Assembly (NCBI GenBank): GCA_015485355.1
Contig: WFTQ01000069.1
Span: forward strand, 1-64,000
Direction: 5' to 3'
DNA from: a bacterium
GTDB lineage: Bacteria; Calditrichota; Calditrichia; RBG-13-44-9; J042
Length of the DNA: 64,000 nt
Of the stretch, positions 9,792-18,301 are shown piece by piece; positions within the stretch are counted from its first letter, which is position 1, and every line of letters begins with the position of its first letter. Made by a program: the position numbers and the translations under genes. A model generated the notes under the pieces. The model ran no database searches. It saw only the letters and a list, made by a program, of their open reading frames with translations, and had not been told where the DNA came from.

Positions 9792-10649
9792 ATGCAGACC
9801 CTCTGGACGGTACAACAAGTGCTCAACTGGACGGTGGACTATTTTTCCCGCCATCAGATTGCCGAGCCTCGCTTGAGTGCCGAGCTTCTGCTGGCGCACA
9901 CCCTGCAGTGCCGCCGCATCGATCTGTACGTCCAATTTGAACGCATCTTGACTCCCCGGGAGCGCCATACCTTCCGGGAATATGTCCACCGGCGGGTGCG
10001 CCGGGAGCCGGTGCAATACATCCTGGGCGAGACCGAATTCTACGGTCTACCCCTACAGATTCGGCCGGGGGTGTTCATCCCGCGCCCGGAAACGGAACTT
10101 TTGGTGGACAGCGTCATAGAAGAAATCGATCGCCGGAAGATCCAAAACCCCGACATTTTGGATGTGGGCACTGGCAGTGGCTGTATCGCCATCGCCTTAG
10201 CCAAACACCTGTCCGAGGCTCATATCCAGGCAATCGACAACAACCCGCGGGCCATCGAACTGGCCCGCGAAAACGGCCGGCGGCATGGGGTCACCCTACG
10301 GTGGGAAACGGGAGATGTGTTTCAATTCTTAAGCCGAACATCCTTAACATTTCATCTTCTCGTCACCAACCCACCGTATATCGCCGAAACCGATTGGGCC
10401 GCCCTGCCGCCGGAAGTCCGGGAATACGAACCCCGGGAAGCCCTGTACGGGGGCAGCGACGGCCTGGAATTCTATCGTCGGTTGATGCCCTTGCTCCCGA
10501 ATGTGTTACACCAACCGGGAAGCATTGTCTTGGAAACCGGTTACCATCAGGCCGCCTCGGTCGCCGACATGCTGGCCCAAAAGGGACTAAAACCCGAAAT
10601 ACGAAAAGATTATCAACAAATTAAAAGAGTGGTGATTGGAAGAATATGA
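9792..10649 (+). CDS. prmC: Peptide chain release factor N5-glutamine methyltransferase
   Basis: SAM-dependent enzyme methylating the glutamine of the GGQ motif in release factors. It has the N-terminal helical release-factor-binding domain (about 1-75) and then a Rossmann methyltransferase: ILDVGTGSGCIAIALA is motif I, and the catalytic NPPY motif lies at about residue 193 (VTNPPYIAET). Directly adjacent to prfA (7-nt gap), and its stop overlaps the rnr start by 4 nt (ATGA), indicating translational coupling. Confidence 0.96.
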   Translation: MQTLWTVQQVLNWTVDYFSRHQIAEPRLSAELLLAHTLQCRRIDLYVQFERILTPRERHTFREYVHRRVRREPVQYILGETEFYGLPLQIRPGVFIPRPETELLVDSVIEEIDRRKIQNPDILDVGTGSGCIAIALAKHLSEAHIQAIDNNPRAIELARENGRRHGVTLRWETGDVFQFLSRTSLTFHLLVTNPPYIAETDWAALPPEVREYEPREALYGGSDGLEFYRRLMPLLPNVLHQPGSIVLETGYHQAASVADMLAQKGLKPEIRKDYQQIKRVVIGRI

Positions 10650-12820
10650 ACAAAAAAGACAAAAACCGCAAAGGCAAAAGCTCACTGGAACACCAGATAC
10701 TGACTTTCCTGAAAAAGAAAAAGGGGAACGCCTACAAGCGCAAAGAGATTTCCCGGGCCCTTGGAATTCACAAAGAAGACTATCCTCTTTTTCGGGAAGC
10801 GTTACAGGCCCTGCTCCACTCGGGAAAAGTCGTTCGGCTAAAGGGTGGAAAAATCACCGTTCCCGGCAGCTTGATCAAAACCCGGGGAATCCTTCAGATG
10901 ACTCGAAAGGGCTTTGGATTCGTAACCGATGAACGGACGGGGGAGGACATTTTTATCGCCGCCCAGCACCTCAACACCGCACTGGACCAGGATCTGGTGG
11001 AGGTTCAACTGTTCGCCGTATCCCGTGGGCGAAACAAAGAAGGCCAGATCAGTCGGGTGATTTCCCGGGGACGCACCTCCTTCGTCGGGACGTACCACAA
11101 GAGCGAATACTACGGGTTCGTTGTTCCCGACGACCCCAAAGTTTACCGGGATTTTTACATTCACGATAAGCACGCCGCCGGGGCCCGGGACGGGCAAAAA
11201 GTATTGGTTGAATTGGAAAAGTGGGATTCCTCCCATTTGAACCCCGAAGGACGCATTGTGGAAGTTCTGGGTTATCCCGATGAACCGGGCGTGGATGTGG
11301 CGTCGATCATCAAAAGTTACGGGCTTCCCCTCCGCTTCAACCGCAAAGTGGAAGAAGCGGCGGAAACGATGGACCTGAAAATCACCGAACAGATGGTAAA
11401 GGAACGGTTAGATTTAAGGGATTGGTTGACCTTCACCATCGATCCGGAAGACGCCAAAGACTTTGACGATGCCGTATCGCTGGACCGGTTGAACAACGGC
11501 CATTACCGTTTGGGAGTTCACATCGCCGATGTGAGCTACTTCGTACCCGAGGGCTCCCTTATCGACAAAGAGGCGTTCCAACGGGGTACCAGCGTTTATC
11601 TGGTCGACCGGGTGATTCCCATGCTCCCGGAACGGCTTTCCAATCAGCTCTGCAGCCTACAACCCAACACCGAACGCCTGACGTTCAGCTGCATCATGGA
11701 ATTGACCCCGGAAGGGGAATTGGTGGATTACCGTATCCAACCGTCGATCATCATCAGTAAGCGGCGTTTTACCTACGAAGAAGTGCAGGAGATTCTGGAT
11801 GGAAAACAAAGCGACGACACCTTCGGCCCGGTGCTTAAGGAAATGCATCGCCTGAGCCAGATTTTGCGGCGGAAACGGTTTGCCGAAGGCAGCATCGATT
11901 TCAATACTCCGGAAGTAAAATTCAAACTGAATGAAAAGGGCCAACCGATCGAGATCATTCCGGTAAAGCAACTGCCCAGCCATCAGTTGATCGAAGAATT
12001 CATGCTGAAGGCCAACCAGACGGTCACTCTACACATTCAGGCGATTGCCGGCAATGGAAAACCCTATCCCTTCATCTACCGCATCCACGAAAAGCCGGAT
12101 CGGGAAAAATTGCACAAGTTCAACGAATTCCTGAAGGCGCTGGGCTATCGAATTCCCATTAAAGGAAGCATGACGCCGACCAAATTTCAAGCCATTCTGA
12201 AAAAAATCGAAGGCAGCAAGGACGAGGTCCTGGTCAAGGAAGTGGCCCTGCGGACCATGATGAAGGCCGTATACTCTCAGAACAACGTGGGGCATTTCGG
12301 ATTGGGTTTCGCCTACTACACCCATTTCACCTCCCCCATCCGGCGCTACCCGGATCTGGTCGTCCACCGTTTGTTAAAGGAGTACCGGGAACCCGTCACC
12401 AAAAAACGGATTCGGGCCCTGAAGAAAAGTTTGAAACACATCTGCCAGGTCGCTTCGGAACGTGAACGAGTGGCACTCGAAGCCGAAAGGGAAAGCATTA
12501 AAATCAAACAGGTCGAATGGATCGCTCAACATCAGGGCGAAACATTCGAGGGCATCATCTCCGGGGTGACCTCTTACGGCATGTTTGTTGAAATCATCCC
12601 CTATTTAATCGAGGGGCTGATTCACATCGACAGCATGGGAGACGATTTTTATATTTTTGAAGAAAAAACCTATTCGCTGATCGGGAAGGATACGGGGCGT
12701 CGTTACCGCCTGGGCGACATGGTAAGGGTAAAAGTGGCCCGGGTAGACCAGGAACGCAATCAGGTCGATTTCTTGCTGATCAACGAAACGGCATCCCATC
12801 AGTCCATGCCGGAGGCCTGA
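10646..12820 (+). CDS. rnr: Ribonuclease R (RNB-family 3'-5' exoribonuclease)
   Basis: Processive exonuclease degrading structured RNA. It begins with a lysine-rich helix and winged-helix-like domain (1-75), followed by two cold-shock domains (about 80-215, including MTRKGFGFVTDERTGEDIFI). The RNB catalytic core has DPEDAKDFDDAVSL at about 267-280 carrying the magnesium aspartates, plus the SNQLCSLQPNTERLTFS and HFTSPIRRYPDLVVHR motifs. An S1 domain ends the protein (GIISGVTSYGMFVEII). At 724 residues it is normal for RNase R. The 4-nt overlap with prmC places RNA decay in the translation-termination operon. Confidence 0.96.
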   Translation: MNKKDKNRKGKSSLEHQILTFLKKKKGNAYKRKEISRALGIHKEDYPLFREALQALLHSGKVVRLKGGKITVPGSLIKTRGILQMTRKGFGFVTDERTGEDIFIAAQHLNTALDQDLVEVQLFAVSRGRNKEGQISRVISRGRTSFVGTYHKSEYYGFVVPDDPKVYRDFYIHDKHAAGARDGQKVLVELEKWDSSHLNPEGRIVEVLGYPDEPGVDVASIIKSYGLPLRFNRKVEEAAETMDLKITEQMVKERLDLRDWLTFTIDPEDAKDFDDAVSLDRLNNGHYRLGVHIADVSYFVPEGSLIDKEAFQRGTSVYLVDRVIPMLPERLSNQLCSLQPNTERLTFSCIMELTPEGELVDYRIQPSIIISKRRFTYEEVQEILDGKQSDDTFGPVLKEMHRLSQILRRKRFAEGSIDFNTPEVKFKLNEKGQPIEIIPVKQLPSHQLIEEFMLKANQTVTLHIQAIAGNGKPYPFIYRIHEKPDREKLHKFNEFLKALGYRIPIKGSMTPTKFQAILKKIEGSKDEVLVKEVALRTMMKAVYSQNNVGHFGLGFAYYTHFTSPIRRYPDLVVHRLLKEYREPVTKKRIRALKKSLKHICQVASERERVALEAERESIKIKQVEWIAQHQGETFEGIISGVTSYGMFVEIIPYLIEGLIHIDSMGDDFYIFEEKTYSLIGKDTGRRYRLGDMVRVKVARVDQERNQVDFLLINETASHQSMPEA

Positions 12821-12918
12821 TCCGAACGCGCTGATGCTTCTGCCCAAAGCGAGGCCGGAAATTCCGGTTGTTTCTTCTTACAAAATAAATTAGCTTTCAA
12901 AAAAGGAAAAACGGGTGG

Positions 12919-13629
12919 ATGATGCACCTCCGGAAAACGGTGGTGGTGACAGGAGGCACAGGGGCGTTGGGACAGCATGTGGTGGGCGCTTACCTGGACG
13001 CCGGCTGGCAGGTATGGATCAATTACCGTCAGGAAGAGCGTTTCCAACGGCTTCTCCAGCGGGTGGACAGCCGGGCTCCTCTTCGAGGCTTACCCGCCGA
13101 CCTGACCGACGAAGGGCAGGTAGACCGGTTTTTTGAACGAATTCATGAGGAAACCGGGCTTTTCGATGTGCTGGTTCATCTGGCCGGAGGGTTCTGGATG
13201 GGAGGCACCATCGCCGACACCCCCTTGGACCGATGGGAGGCCATGATGCGATTGAATCTGTTGACCACATTTTTATGTACCCGAAAAGCCTTTTCGCTGA
13301 TGAAACAGCGACCGGGAGGTAAAATATTCACCGTGGCCTCCCGTACCGCTCTGGACCTGCCCGCCGGCATGGGAGCTTACAGCATCAGTAAGGCCGGGGT
13401 GATTGCTCTGACCCGCACTCTGGCCGAAGAGGGCAAACCGTATCACATCTGTGCCAACACGATTCTACCTGGTGTTATCGACACCCCGGCGAACCGTGAG
13501 GCCATGCCCGATGCCGACGTTACCCGCTGGGTGCCTCCCCAGGAAATCGCTCGCCTACTGGTGCAATTATCCCATTCCGGGATTCAGAACATGTCGGGAA
13601 CAGCAATTAAAATGTACGGGAAACTATAG
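12919..13629 (+). CDS. Short-chain dehydrogenase/reductase (SDR)
   Basis: NAD(P)-dependent oxidoreductase of 236 residues. The nucleotide-binding TGGTGALG lies near residues 11-18. HLAGG is the variant of the NAG motif, a Ser lies at VASRTAL, and the catalytic Tyr-x3-Lys is YSISK at about 154-158. The C-terminal NTILPGVIDTPANR is typical of classical SDRs. The substrate cannot be told; FabG-like or dihydropteridine-reductase-like activity are both possible. Two adjacent ATG codons (12919, 12922) could start it, with AAGGAAAAACGGGTGG upstream. Confidence 0.88.
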   Translation: MMHLRKTVVVTGGTGALGQHVVGAYLDAGWQVWINYRQEERFQRLLQRVDSRAPLRGLPADLTDEGQVDRFFERIHEETGLFDVLVHLAGGFWMGGTIADTPLDRWEAMMRLNLLTTFLCTRKAFSLMKQRPGGKIFTVASRTALDLPAGMGAYSISKAGVIALTRTLAEEGKPYHICANTILPGVIDTPANREAMPDADVTRWVPPQEIARLLVQLSHSGIQNMSGTAIKMYGKL

Positions 13630-13861
13630 CATGAAGCGGCGGCCGGTACGTTCTCGATTTACCGTCTGGCTTATTTTCGCCCGCCTGGCCTGGGGACGCT
13701 CCAGTAGTCCCTTACACTGGCACCACAATTTCATGAAAATCTTTCCCCCGCCGCGGATCACCTATTTTAAAGATGTCCTTAAAAATTACTTTATCTGGAA
13801 CTGATTCCGGGCCACCCGCCTCCGAAGCCACCCCCTTCCCCGGCGGAAAAAAGAAAACTCC

Positions 13862-14688
13862 TCAGGGCTGTTTGTTTCCAGCGGTGGTATCGCTCTCCAC
13901 CGAAGGATAGCGGATTTCAATGTCCTGATTGAAAACGTAGTCTTTCAGAAAAATCTGGGTCAGCACCTTCCGCTCGCCCAGTTCCCGGGACTGGGCCAGG
14001 ATATCGAACTGGATGGGAAGCCACTGGCCTTCCTGGCGCACCAACTGCATGCGCACATCATCCCACTGGTCACCTCCCCTCCCCGGTAAATTTGCGAGCG
14101 CCACCCTAAACACACCCAGCGCCCCTCCACCTCCTGAAATAAAGGATAATTCACAATTTTCAGATCACCGGACTGCCACACATCGCGCACCAGAAGGCCG
14201 GCACGGGTATAGGTCTTGTGAATCACGATCTCCTGATCCCCTTCCCATAACCGGTCCACAATAGCCACGGTATCGGGACCGGAATGCAAGCGGGCCTGCT
14301 CGGTGAATTCCCGCACCGGAGAATAAATATTGTATTTCTGCCAGTCTAAAAAGATACCCTGAAAAATCCGCTTTACTTCCTGAACCCGGGTCAATACCTC
14401 CTGGCGCTCGGTTGGGTCTTTAAACTCCGGCAAGGACTGCAATAGATAAAACGCCCGACCGTCCCTCATCCAGGTGAACCGAAGCGGATAAAAGTGCACC
14501 GTATCGTTTCGACCCTTCATGTAATCGATATACGATGCGGTGGTGATGGAACAGGAAAAGTTTTGAATGTCAGACTGGGTGAGGTAAGCATAGTAACCGT
14601 CCACCCGAGCCTGAAAGTCGCCTAAACTTTCCTGAGCCGAAACCCCCACCACCCCCAGCCATAGGCTCAATAGCCATACCTTCATCAT
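13862..14688 (-). pseudogene. Secreted LolA-like hypothetical protein, frameshifted
   Basis: A signal peptide (MMKVWLLSLWLGVVGVSAQ) precedes a beta-rich domain resembling the LolA/LolB-like lipoprotein-carrier fold; the fold is inferred from pattern only. The reading frame runs from 14688 to about 14100 through GRWVCLGWRSQIYRGG, then must shift to continue as DQWDDVRMQLVRQEGQWLPIQFDIL and on to the stop at 13862. The shift falls in a G-rich run (minus strand, about 14080-14095). One missing G would restore a single frame, so a sequencing or assembly error is as likely as a real mutation. It lies 159 nt downstream of the lytic transglycosylase, as last gene of the envelope operon. Confidence 0.65.
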
Positions 14689-14847
14689 TGCCACCACCTG
14701 TTTTTCAATGGTTCAATTTAAGCAGTTTTACCTGAAGAAAAAAACAGGCAGGATATTTTTTATTTCGTCCCGGAAGTTGAGGGAAAGGGCTTCCTGCCGC
14801 AAGGAGCGGGTTTTCGGTTTTCCTGAGCCCAAGAGCCGGAGCGGGAA

Positions 14848-15600
14848 TCAAAACATCTTCCGCAGGTAGTGGTAAATTTCCCAGATGTCGTCCACATAAT
14901 CGATGGTCTGATCGAAGCCGTAAAAATATCCGTAATTGGGCACACCCAGCTCCCAAACTTCCAGATGGAGCTTCCAATCCTTGCTGGTCAATTTGGGCAG
15001 GCAGGCTTTTACGGCCCGCCAGGTGTTGGGATCCATCCCCAGGTACTGGGCGACATCCTGGGCATCAAAAACGTGCCCCGGACCGCAATTGTAGGCTGCC
15101 AGCGCCAGTTTAATCCGCTCCTCCCGGCGGGCTTCGGGGAAATACTTCAACTGCTTGTACATGTGATAGATGCCTGCGGTGATATTTTCCCGGGGGTCTT
15201 TGGCAATGTATTCGATGTCCAACTCCCGGGTGATATCGCGCGCGGTATAGGGCATAATCTGCATCAGCCCGATGGCACCCATGTTGCTCCGCGCGTCCTC
15301 CCGAAAATGGGATTCTTTTAAAATCTGGGCCACGATCAGGCGCCAGTCCAGCCCATAGCGCTTGGAATATTTCCGAATAATGGGATAATATCGCTCGATC
15401 TTAACAAAAAAATCCCGGGGTAAACGCCGCCGCCGGAACTCCTCCAGACGCCTTTTCTCCTCGATCTTTCGTTTAACCAGAGATATAAGCGTATCCGGTT
15501 TACTGGATCCAGGCGTCTGCACTTCCTGACGACCACATCCCCCCACAAAAAGGACGGTCAGGAACAAAATCCCCAACCCATGTCGCCATCTGTGTATCAT
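14848..15600 (-). CDS. Membrane-bound lytic murein transglycosylase (SLT domain lipoprotein)
   Basis: Cleaves the MurNAc-GlcNAc bond of peptidoglycan. A lipoprotein signal ends in FVGGC with the acylated Cys at residue 22. A basic helical stretch leads to an SLT/lysozyme-like domain (about 68-240), with catalytic Glu96 in QILKESHF, the GAIGLMQIMPYTA motif and AAYNCGPGHV. This resembles the catalytic part of MltF/MltC-type enzymes without an extra solute-binding domain. Starts 7 nt after the DUF350 stop, so it is in an operon with DUF350 and MgtC. Confidence 0.93.
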   Translation of the reverse strand: MIHRWRHGLGILFLTVLFVGGCGRQEVQTPGSSKPDTLISLVKRKIEEKRRLEEFRRRRLPRDFFVKIERYYPIIRKYSKRYGLDWRLIVAQILKESHFREDARSNMGAIGLMQIMPYTARDITRELDIEYIAKDPRENITAGIYHMYKQLKYFPEARREERIKLALAAYNCGPGHVFDAQDVAQYLGMDPNTWRAVKACLPKLTSKDWKLHLEVWELGVPNYGYFYGFDQTIDYVDDIWEIYHYLRKMF

Positions 15601-15607
15601 ATAAAGG

Positions 15608-15844
15608 TTAATTTAAACTCATCCCGATAATTAATCCCACGATCAGCCCGATCATAATGAAAATACCACATACCACAACCCCCACAGCCAGGTTCCCTTT
15701 TTCCAGCTCATTCGGGATATCAAAGTGGGTGACCCGATTAAAGAGTCGGTAGGTGACGATGGCCGCCGCAATGCCCAGGATCACCCCTCCCACGGCATAC
15801 AACGTATTGAGAAATAACGGAGATTCGTACCAGACCTGAAACAT
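15608..15844 (-). CDS. DUF350 family small membrane protein
   Basis: A 78-residue protein with two hydrophobic helices (about 12-32 and 51-76) separated by THFDIPNELEKGNLAVGVVVCG, the hallmark of the DUF350/UPF0719 family. Function is unknown; relatives are often found with envelope-stress or phage-shock-like genes. It lies between mgtC (49 nt upstream) and the lytic transglycosylase (7 nt downstream) in one operon. Confidence 0.85.
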   Translation of the reverse strand: MFQVWYESPLFLNTLYAVGGVILGIAAAIVTYRLFNRVTHFDIPNELEKGNLAVGVVVCGIFIMIGLIVGLIIGMSLN

Positions 15845-15893
15845 GCCTCATCCCTTTCGGTTATGTTGGATTATCGGATGTTTTGTCCCCAGG

Positions 15894-16322
15894 TTAACCC
15901 TCGATTTTCCGATGCAGCCATCCCAGAATCAGATAGGTTAATAAAGTGATAAAGACGCCTTCCAGAAACAAACCGGCTCCGATGGTTAATCCAATGGCCG
16001 ATACCACCCAGATCGAGGCCGCCGTCGTCATCCCCCTCACCGATCCCCGTTCCCGAATGATCGCCCCTGCCCCCAGGAAGCCGATCCCGGTTACCACCTG
16101 AGCCGCAATGCGCGAAGGATCCACCCGAAAATCGCTTCCCACAGAAAGGGAAACGATCATAAACATACTGGACCCAATCGCCACCAGCATCTGGGTCCGG
16201 ATGCCGGCGGGCTTTTGATCTTTCTCCCGTTCAAGACCAATTAATCCGCCGCATAATCCGGCCACCACGATCTTGAGGACGTTTACAAAGGCACTATCCA
16301 GCACTCTGATGAGTTCATCCAT
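15894..16322 (-). CDS. MgtC/SapB family inner-membrane protein
   Basis: A 142-residue protein with four to five transmembrane helices. It contains the family signatures GLIGLEREKDQKPAGIRTQMLVAIGSS and VVTGIGFLGAGAIIRERGSVRGMTTAASIW. Family members include the virulence factor MgtC, which adapts cells to low magnesium by acting on the F-ATPase; this short form lacks the C-terminal ACT-like domain, so the physiological role is open. First gene of a four-gene operon behind a strong promoter at 16337-16365. The predicted leader is only about 8 nt and has no Shine-Dalgarno. Confidence 0.92.
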   Translation of the reverse strand: MDELIRVLDSAFVNVLKIVVAGLCGGLIGLEREKDQKPAGIRTQMLVAIGSSMFMIVSLSVGSDFRVDPSRIAAQVVTGIGFLGAGAIIRERGSVRGMTTAASIWVVSAIGLTIGAGLFLEGVFITLLTYLILGWLHRKIEG

Positions 16323-16336
16323 AAGCGTTTTTCTGC

Positions 16337-16365
16337 ATATTACGAAATCTAATCCAACTTGTCAA
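16337..16365 (-). promoter_or_regulatory. Sigma-70-type promoter of the mgtC-DUF350-transglycosylase operon
   Basis: On the minus strand TTGACA (16365-16360), a 17-nt spacer, then TAATAT (16342-16337). The expected transcription start near 16330 is only about 8 nt before the mgtC ATG. Confidence 0.65.
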
Positions 16366-16434
16366 ATCTTCTCCCGATTTCCGCCCCGGCTCCCGATCCT
16401 GTTGTGGGGTTGCACCCACCCGGGGGGATGCCGT

Positions 16435-17778
16435 TCAGGGGAGCTCCAAACCGGTAGGGGATATGCGGCGCGACTGAAGCCCCAACCATTGATACAGCCC
16501 TTGCTGCAGGAAACCGGAGCGTTGCAGCCGGCGGATGGGGGAAGGGCTTTCCGCCCGATGGAGCAATCGGGAGAGCACACCGGCGGACTCGCAGGAGGGA
16601 AACTGCTCGTAGAGGGTTTCCAGATAGGCCTGGAACCCAAGGCTACCGGACTGACGGGCCCACAGAATCAAGAGAGGAATCAACCCGTTCAGCACGGCCT
16701 GCCGAAATCGTTGTTCGCCCAGGGCAAAGGGGCGACCCGGGGAACGCCATCGGTATAACCGGCAGATGCGGTGGTTTATCGGCTGAGGCACCGGCCGGCA
16801 AAGGCATGCCCGCCATTTCGCCATTAGTTCCGTGAACGGCAAGCGCTGCATGGCCGCTTCCAGCAGTTGTTGAAAAAGCTGATCTCCGGGATGGAGGTAC
16901 AGCCAGTTTGCCAGCTGGGCCAGCCGTAAAACCGGCTGATTGACCGGCCGCAGGCGGGAAAAATGCCAATCGCTTTTTCGTAACACCGGCAGATGCCCCT
17001 GATGCCGCAACCCGCGCAACCAGTGCCGTTCTTCGGGCGAAAGTTCCTGCTCCAGCCGGGCGGGAGGTGGCAGCAGATCGGCCCGTTGGGCCAGATAAAG
17101 CCAGTACCGCCAAAGCGACAGGCCCGGGGTGTTCAGATGCTGCCGAAGGCGGGCCACCGGAACCTCCCACAACAACTGCCGAAAAGGAAATTGGTTTTTA
17201 CTGTACCCCAGCGATTCGGCCAAAACGATGAACAGCGTCTCCCCAAAACCGCGTTGCCCCAACCAGGTATTCAAGCGGGTCATTTTTGCCTCCAGGCGTT
17301 GCCAGGCCAGAGAAGCCAATTCCTGAACGGAAGGGAGGCGGGACGGCAACCCCTGGGGAAGTTCGCTTTGCTCCAGACGCTGCATCTGCAAGAACCACTG
17401 TTGCACCGAAAACCGCAACTGGCGAGATAGAACCACATGCAGACAACGGGGAAGCATCCGGAGAGCAACGGCCGAAGGAGCCTCCCATATTACATGGAGC
17501 ACAACCTTCCGATACCGCTGATCCTGGTGGTGCCCATGGCGAAACCAGTCGGCCGGACGAACATGGCATTCCACATCCCCCCGGCAGCGAACACCATCCA
17601 CCTCGATCAGAGCATTTAAAAAATCGGGACCATTGTCATGATTCGCCTCCCCGGGATAAAGAATTCGAAGCCGACGCCCATCGAGGGTGCGCCAAATGGG
17701 CCGGGTCCATTCCCCTTGCCGGTAGGTAATCTGTACCCAGTATTCCGGGATAGCGGTTCCATGCCCAGGGTTGTCCAC
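16435..17778 (-). CDS. DUF2851 family protein
   Basis: A 447-residue protein of unknown function, recognised by the DUF2851 signature near residues 45-95: NHDNGPDFLNALIEVDGVRCRG, DVECHVRPADWFRHGHHQD, and RYRKVVLHVIWE. The family occurs mainly in Bacteroidota and relatives. The conserved His/Asp/Glu cluster hints at a metal or hydrolytic site (inference). The C-terminal part is Leu/Arg/Gln-rich and helical. Divergent from the XRE regulator at 17939; the shared upstream region carries two 10-bp direct repeats. Confidence 0.85.
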   Translation of the reverse strand: MDNPGHGTAIPEYWVQITYRQGEWTRPIWRTLDGRRLRILYPGEANHDNGPDFLNALIEVDGVRCRGDVECHVRPADWFRHGHHQDQRYRKVVLHVIWEAPSAVALRMLPRCLHVVLSRQLRFSVQQWFLQMQRLEQSELPQGLPSRLPSVQELASLAWQRLEAKMTRLNTWLGQRGFGETLFIVLAESLGYSKNQFPFRQLLWEVPVARLRQHLNTPGLSLWRYWLYLAQRADLLPPPARLEQELSPEERHWLRGLRHQGHLPVLRKSDWHFSRLRPVNQPVLRLAQLANWLYLHPGDQLFQQLLEAAMQRLPFTELMAKWRACLCRPVPQPINHRICRLYRWRSPGRPFALGEQRFRQAVLNGLIPLLILWARQSGSLGFQAYLETLYEQFPSCESAGVLSRLLHRAESPSPIRRLQRSGFLQQGLYQWLGLQSRRISPTGLELP

Positions 17779-17805
17779 GCCGGCCCTCTTCTCAAAAATA
17801 TTGCA

Positions 17806-17829
17806 TTCGTAATATAATGTTCGTAATAT
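17806..17829. repeat. Tandem 10-bp direct repeat, possible operator
   Basis: TTCGTAATAT occurs at 17806-17815 and again at 17820-17829, a 14-nt period. An ATATT just upstream gives the first copy partial dyad symmetry. It lies between the divergent DUF2851 and XRE genes, about 30 nt upstream of the XRE -35, a natural place for a regulator to bind. Confidence 0.4.
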
Positions 17830-17859
17830 CTCTTTCCAAATACTTTTTCGAAAAACCCC

Positions 17860-17888
17860 TTGACGAAAGAGCAGAGGAACCGTTTAAT
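17860..17888 (+). promoter_or_regulatory. Sigma-70-type promoter of the XRE regulator gene
   Basis: TTGACG (17860-17865), a 17-nt spacer, TTTAAT (17883-17888). A start near 17895 would give a leader of about 44 nt including the AGGAGG at 17926-17931. Confidence 0.6.
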
Positions 17889-17938
17889 GAATGCGGGTAG
17901 GGTTCATTTTCCAGACTTCAAACGCAGGAGGTTGGATC

Positions 17939-18301
17939 ATGCAAGGTGAGTCGGTTGCCCGCCGAATTGAACAGCTGATGAAGAGCCGGGGATGGACCCA
18001 AAAGGATTTAGCGGCCGCCCTGGGGGTCAGCCAGCCGGCGGTATCCCAGTATTTAAAAGGCAGAATTCCTCCGGCGCCGGTGCTTTATCAGCTGGCCCGT
18101 CTGGGCCGGACCAGTATGGAATGGATTCTTACGGGTACTTCCCGGGACCGACCGCCGGCGCAACAGGTTCAAGAACCTGGTTCCACCTACGGCAATCGGG
18201 AAACCATCCTGAGGCTGTACCAGCAGCTACCTCCGCCCTTACAACAGGCGCTGTTAACATTTTTGCACCGGCTGGTGGATCAATTGAAAACCACCGGTTA
18301 A
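17939..18301 (+). CDS. XRE-family (Cro/CI-type) helix-turn-helix regulator
   Basis: A 120-residue DNA-binding protein. The HTH_3 domain spans about residues 5-62: RIEQLMKSRGWTQKDLAAALGVSQPAVSQYLKGRIPP. A proline/glutamine-rich linker leads to a short helical tail (ETILRLYQQLPPPLQQALLTFLHRLVDQL) that may dimerise. The start ATG 17939 is set by AGGAGG 7 nt upstream, giving a shorter protein than the longest open frame. It may control itself and the divergent DUF2851 gene through the repeats at 17806-17829 (inference). Its stop overlaps the convergent polyprenyl synthase stop by 4 nt. Confidence 0.9.
   Translation: MQGESVARRIEQLMKSRGWTQKDLAAALGVSQPAVSQYLKGRIPPAPVLYQLARLGRTSMEWILTGTSRDRPPAQQVQEPGSTYGNRETILRLYQQLPPPLQQALLTFLHRLVDQLKTTG

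Noticed and set aside
13631..13804. 57-codon frame after the SDR gene
   Set aside because: No Shine-Dalgarno, arginine/tryptophan-rich random-looking translation, no motif.
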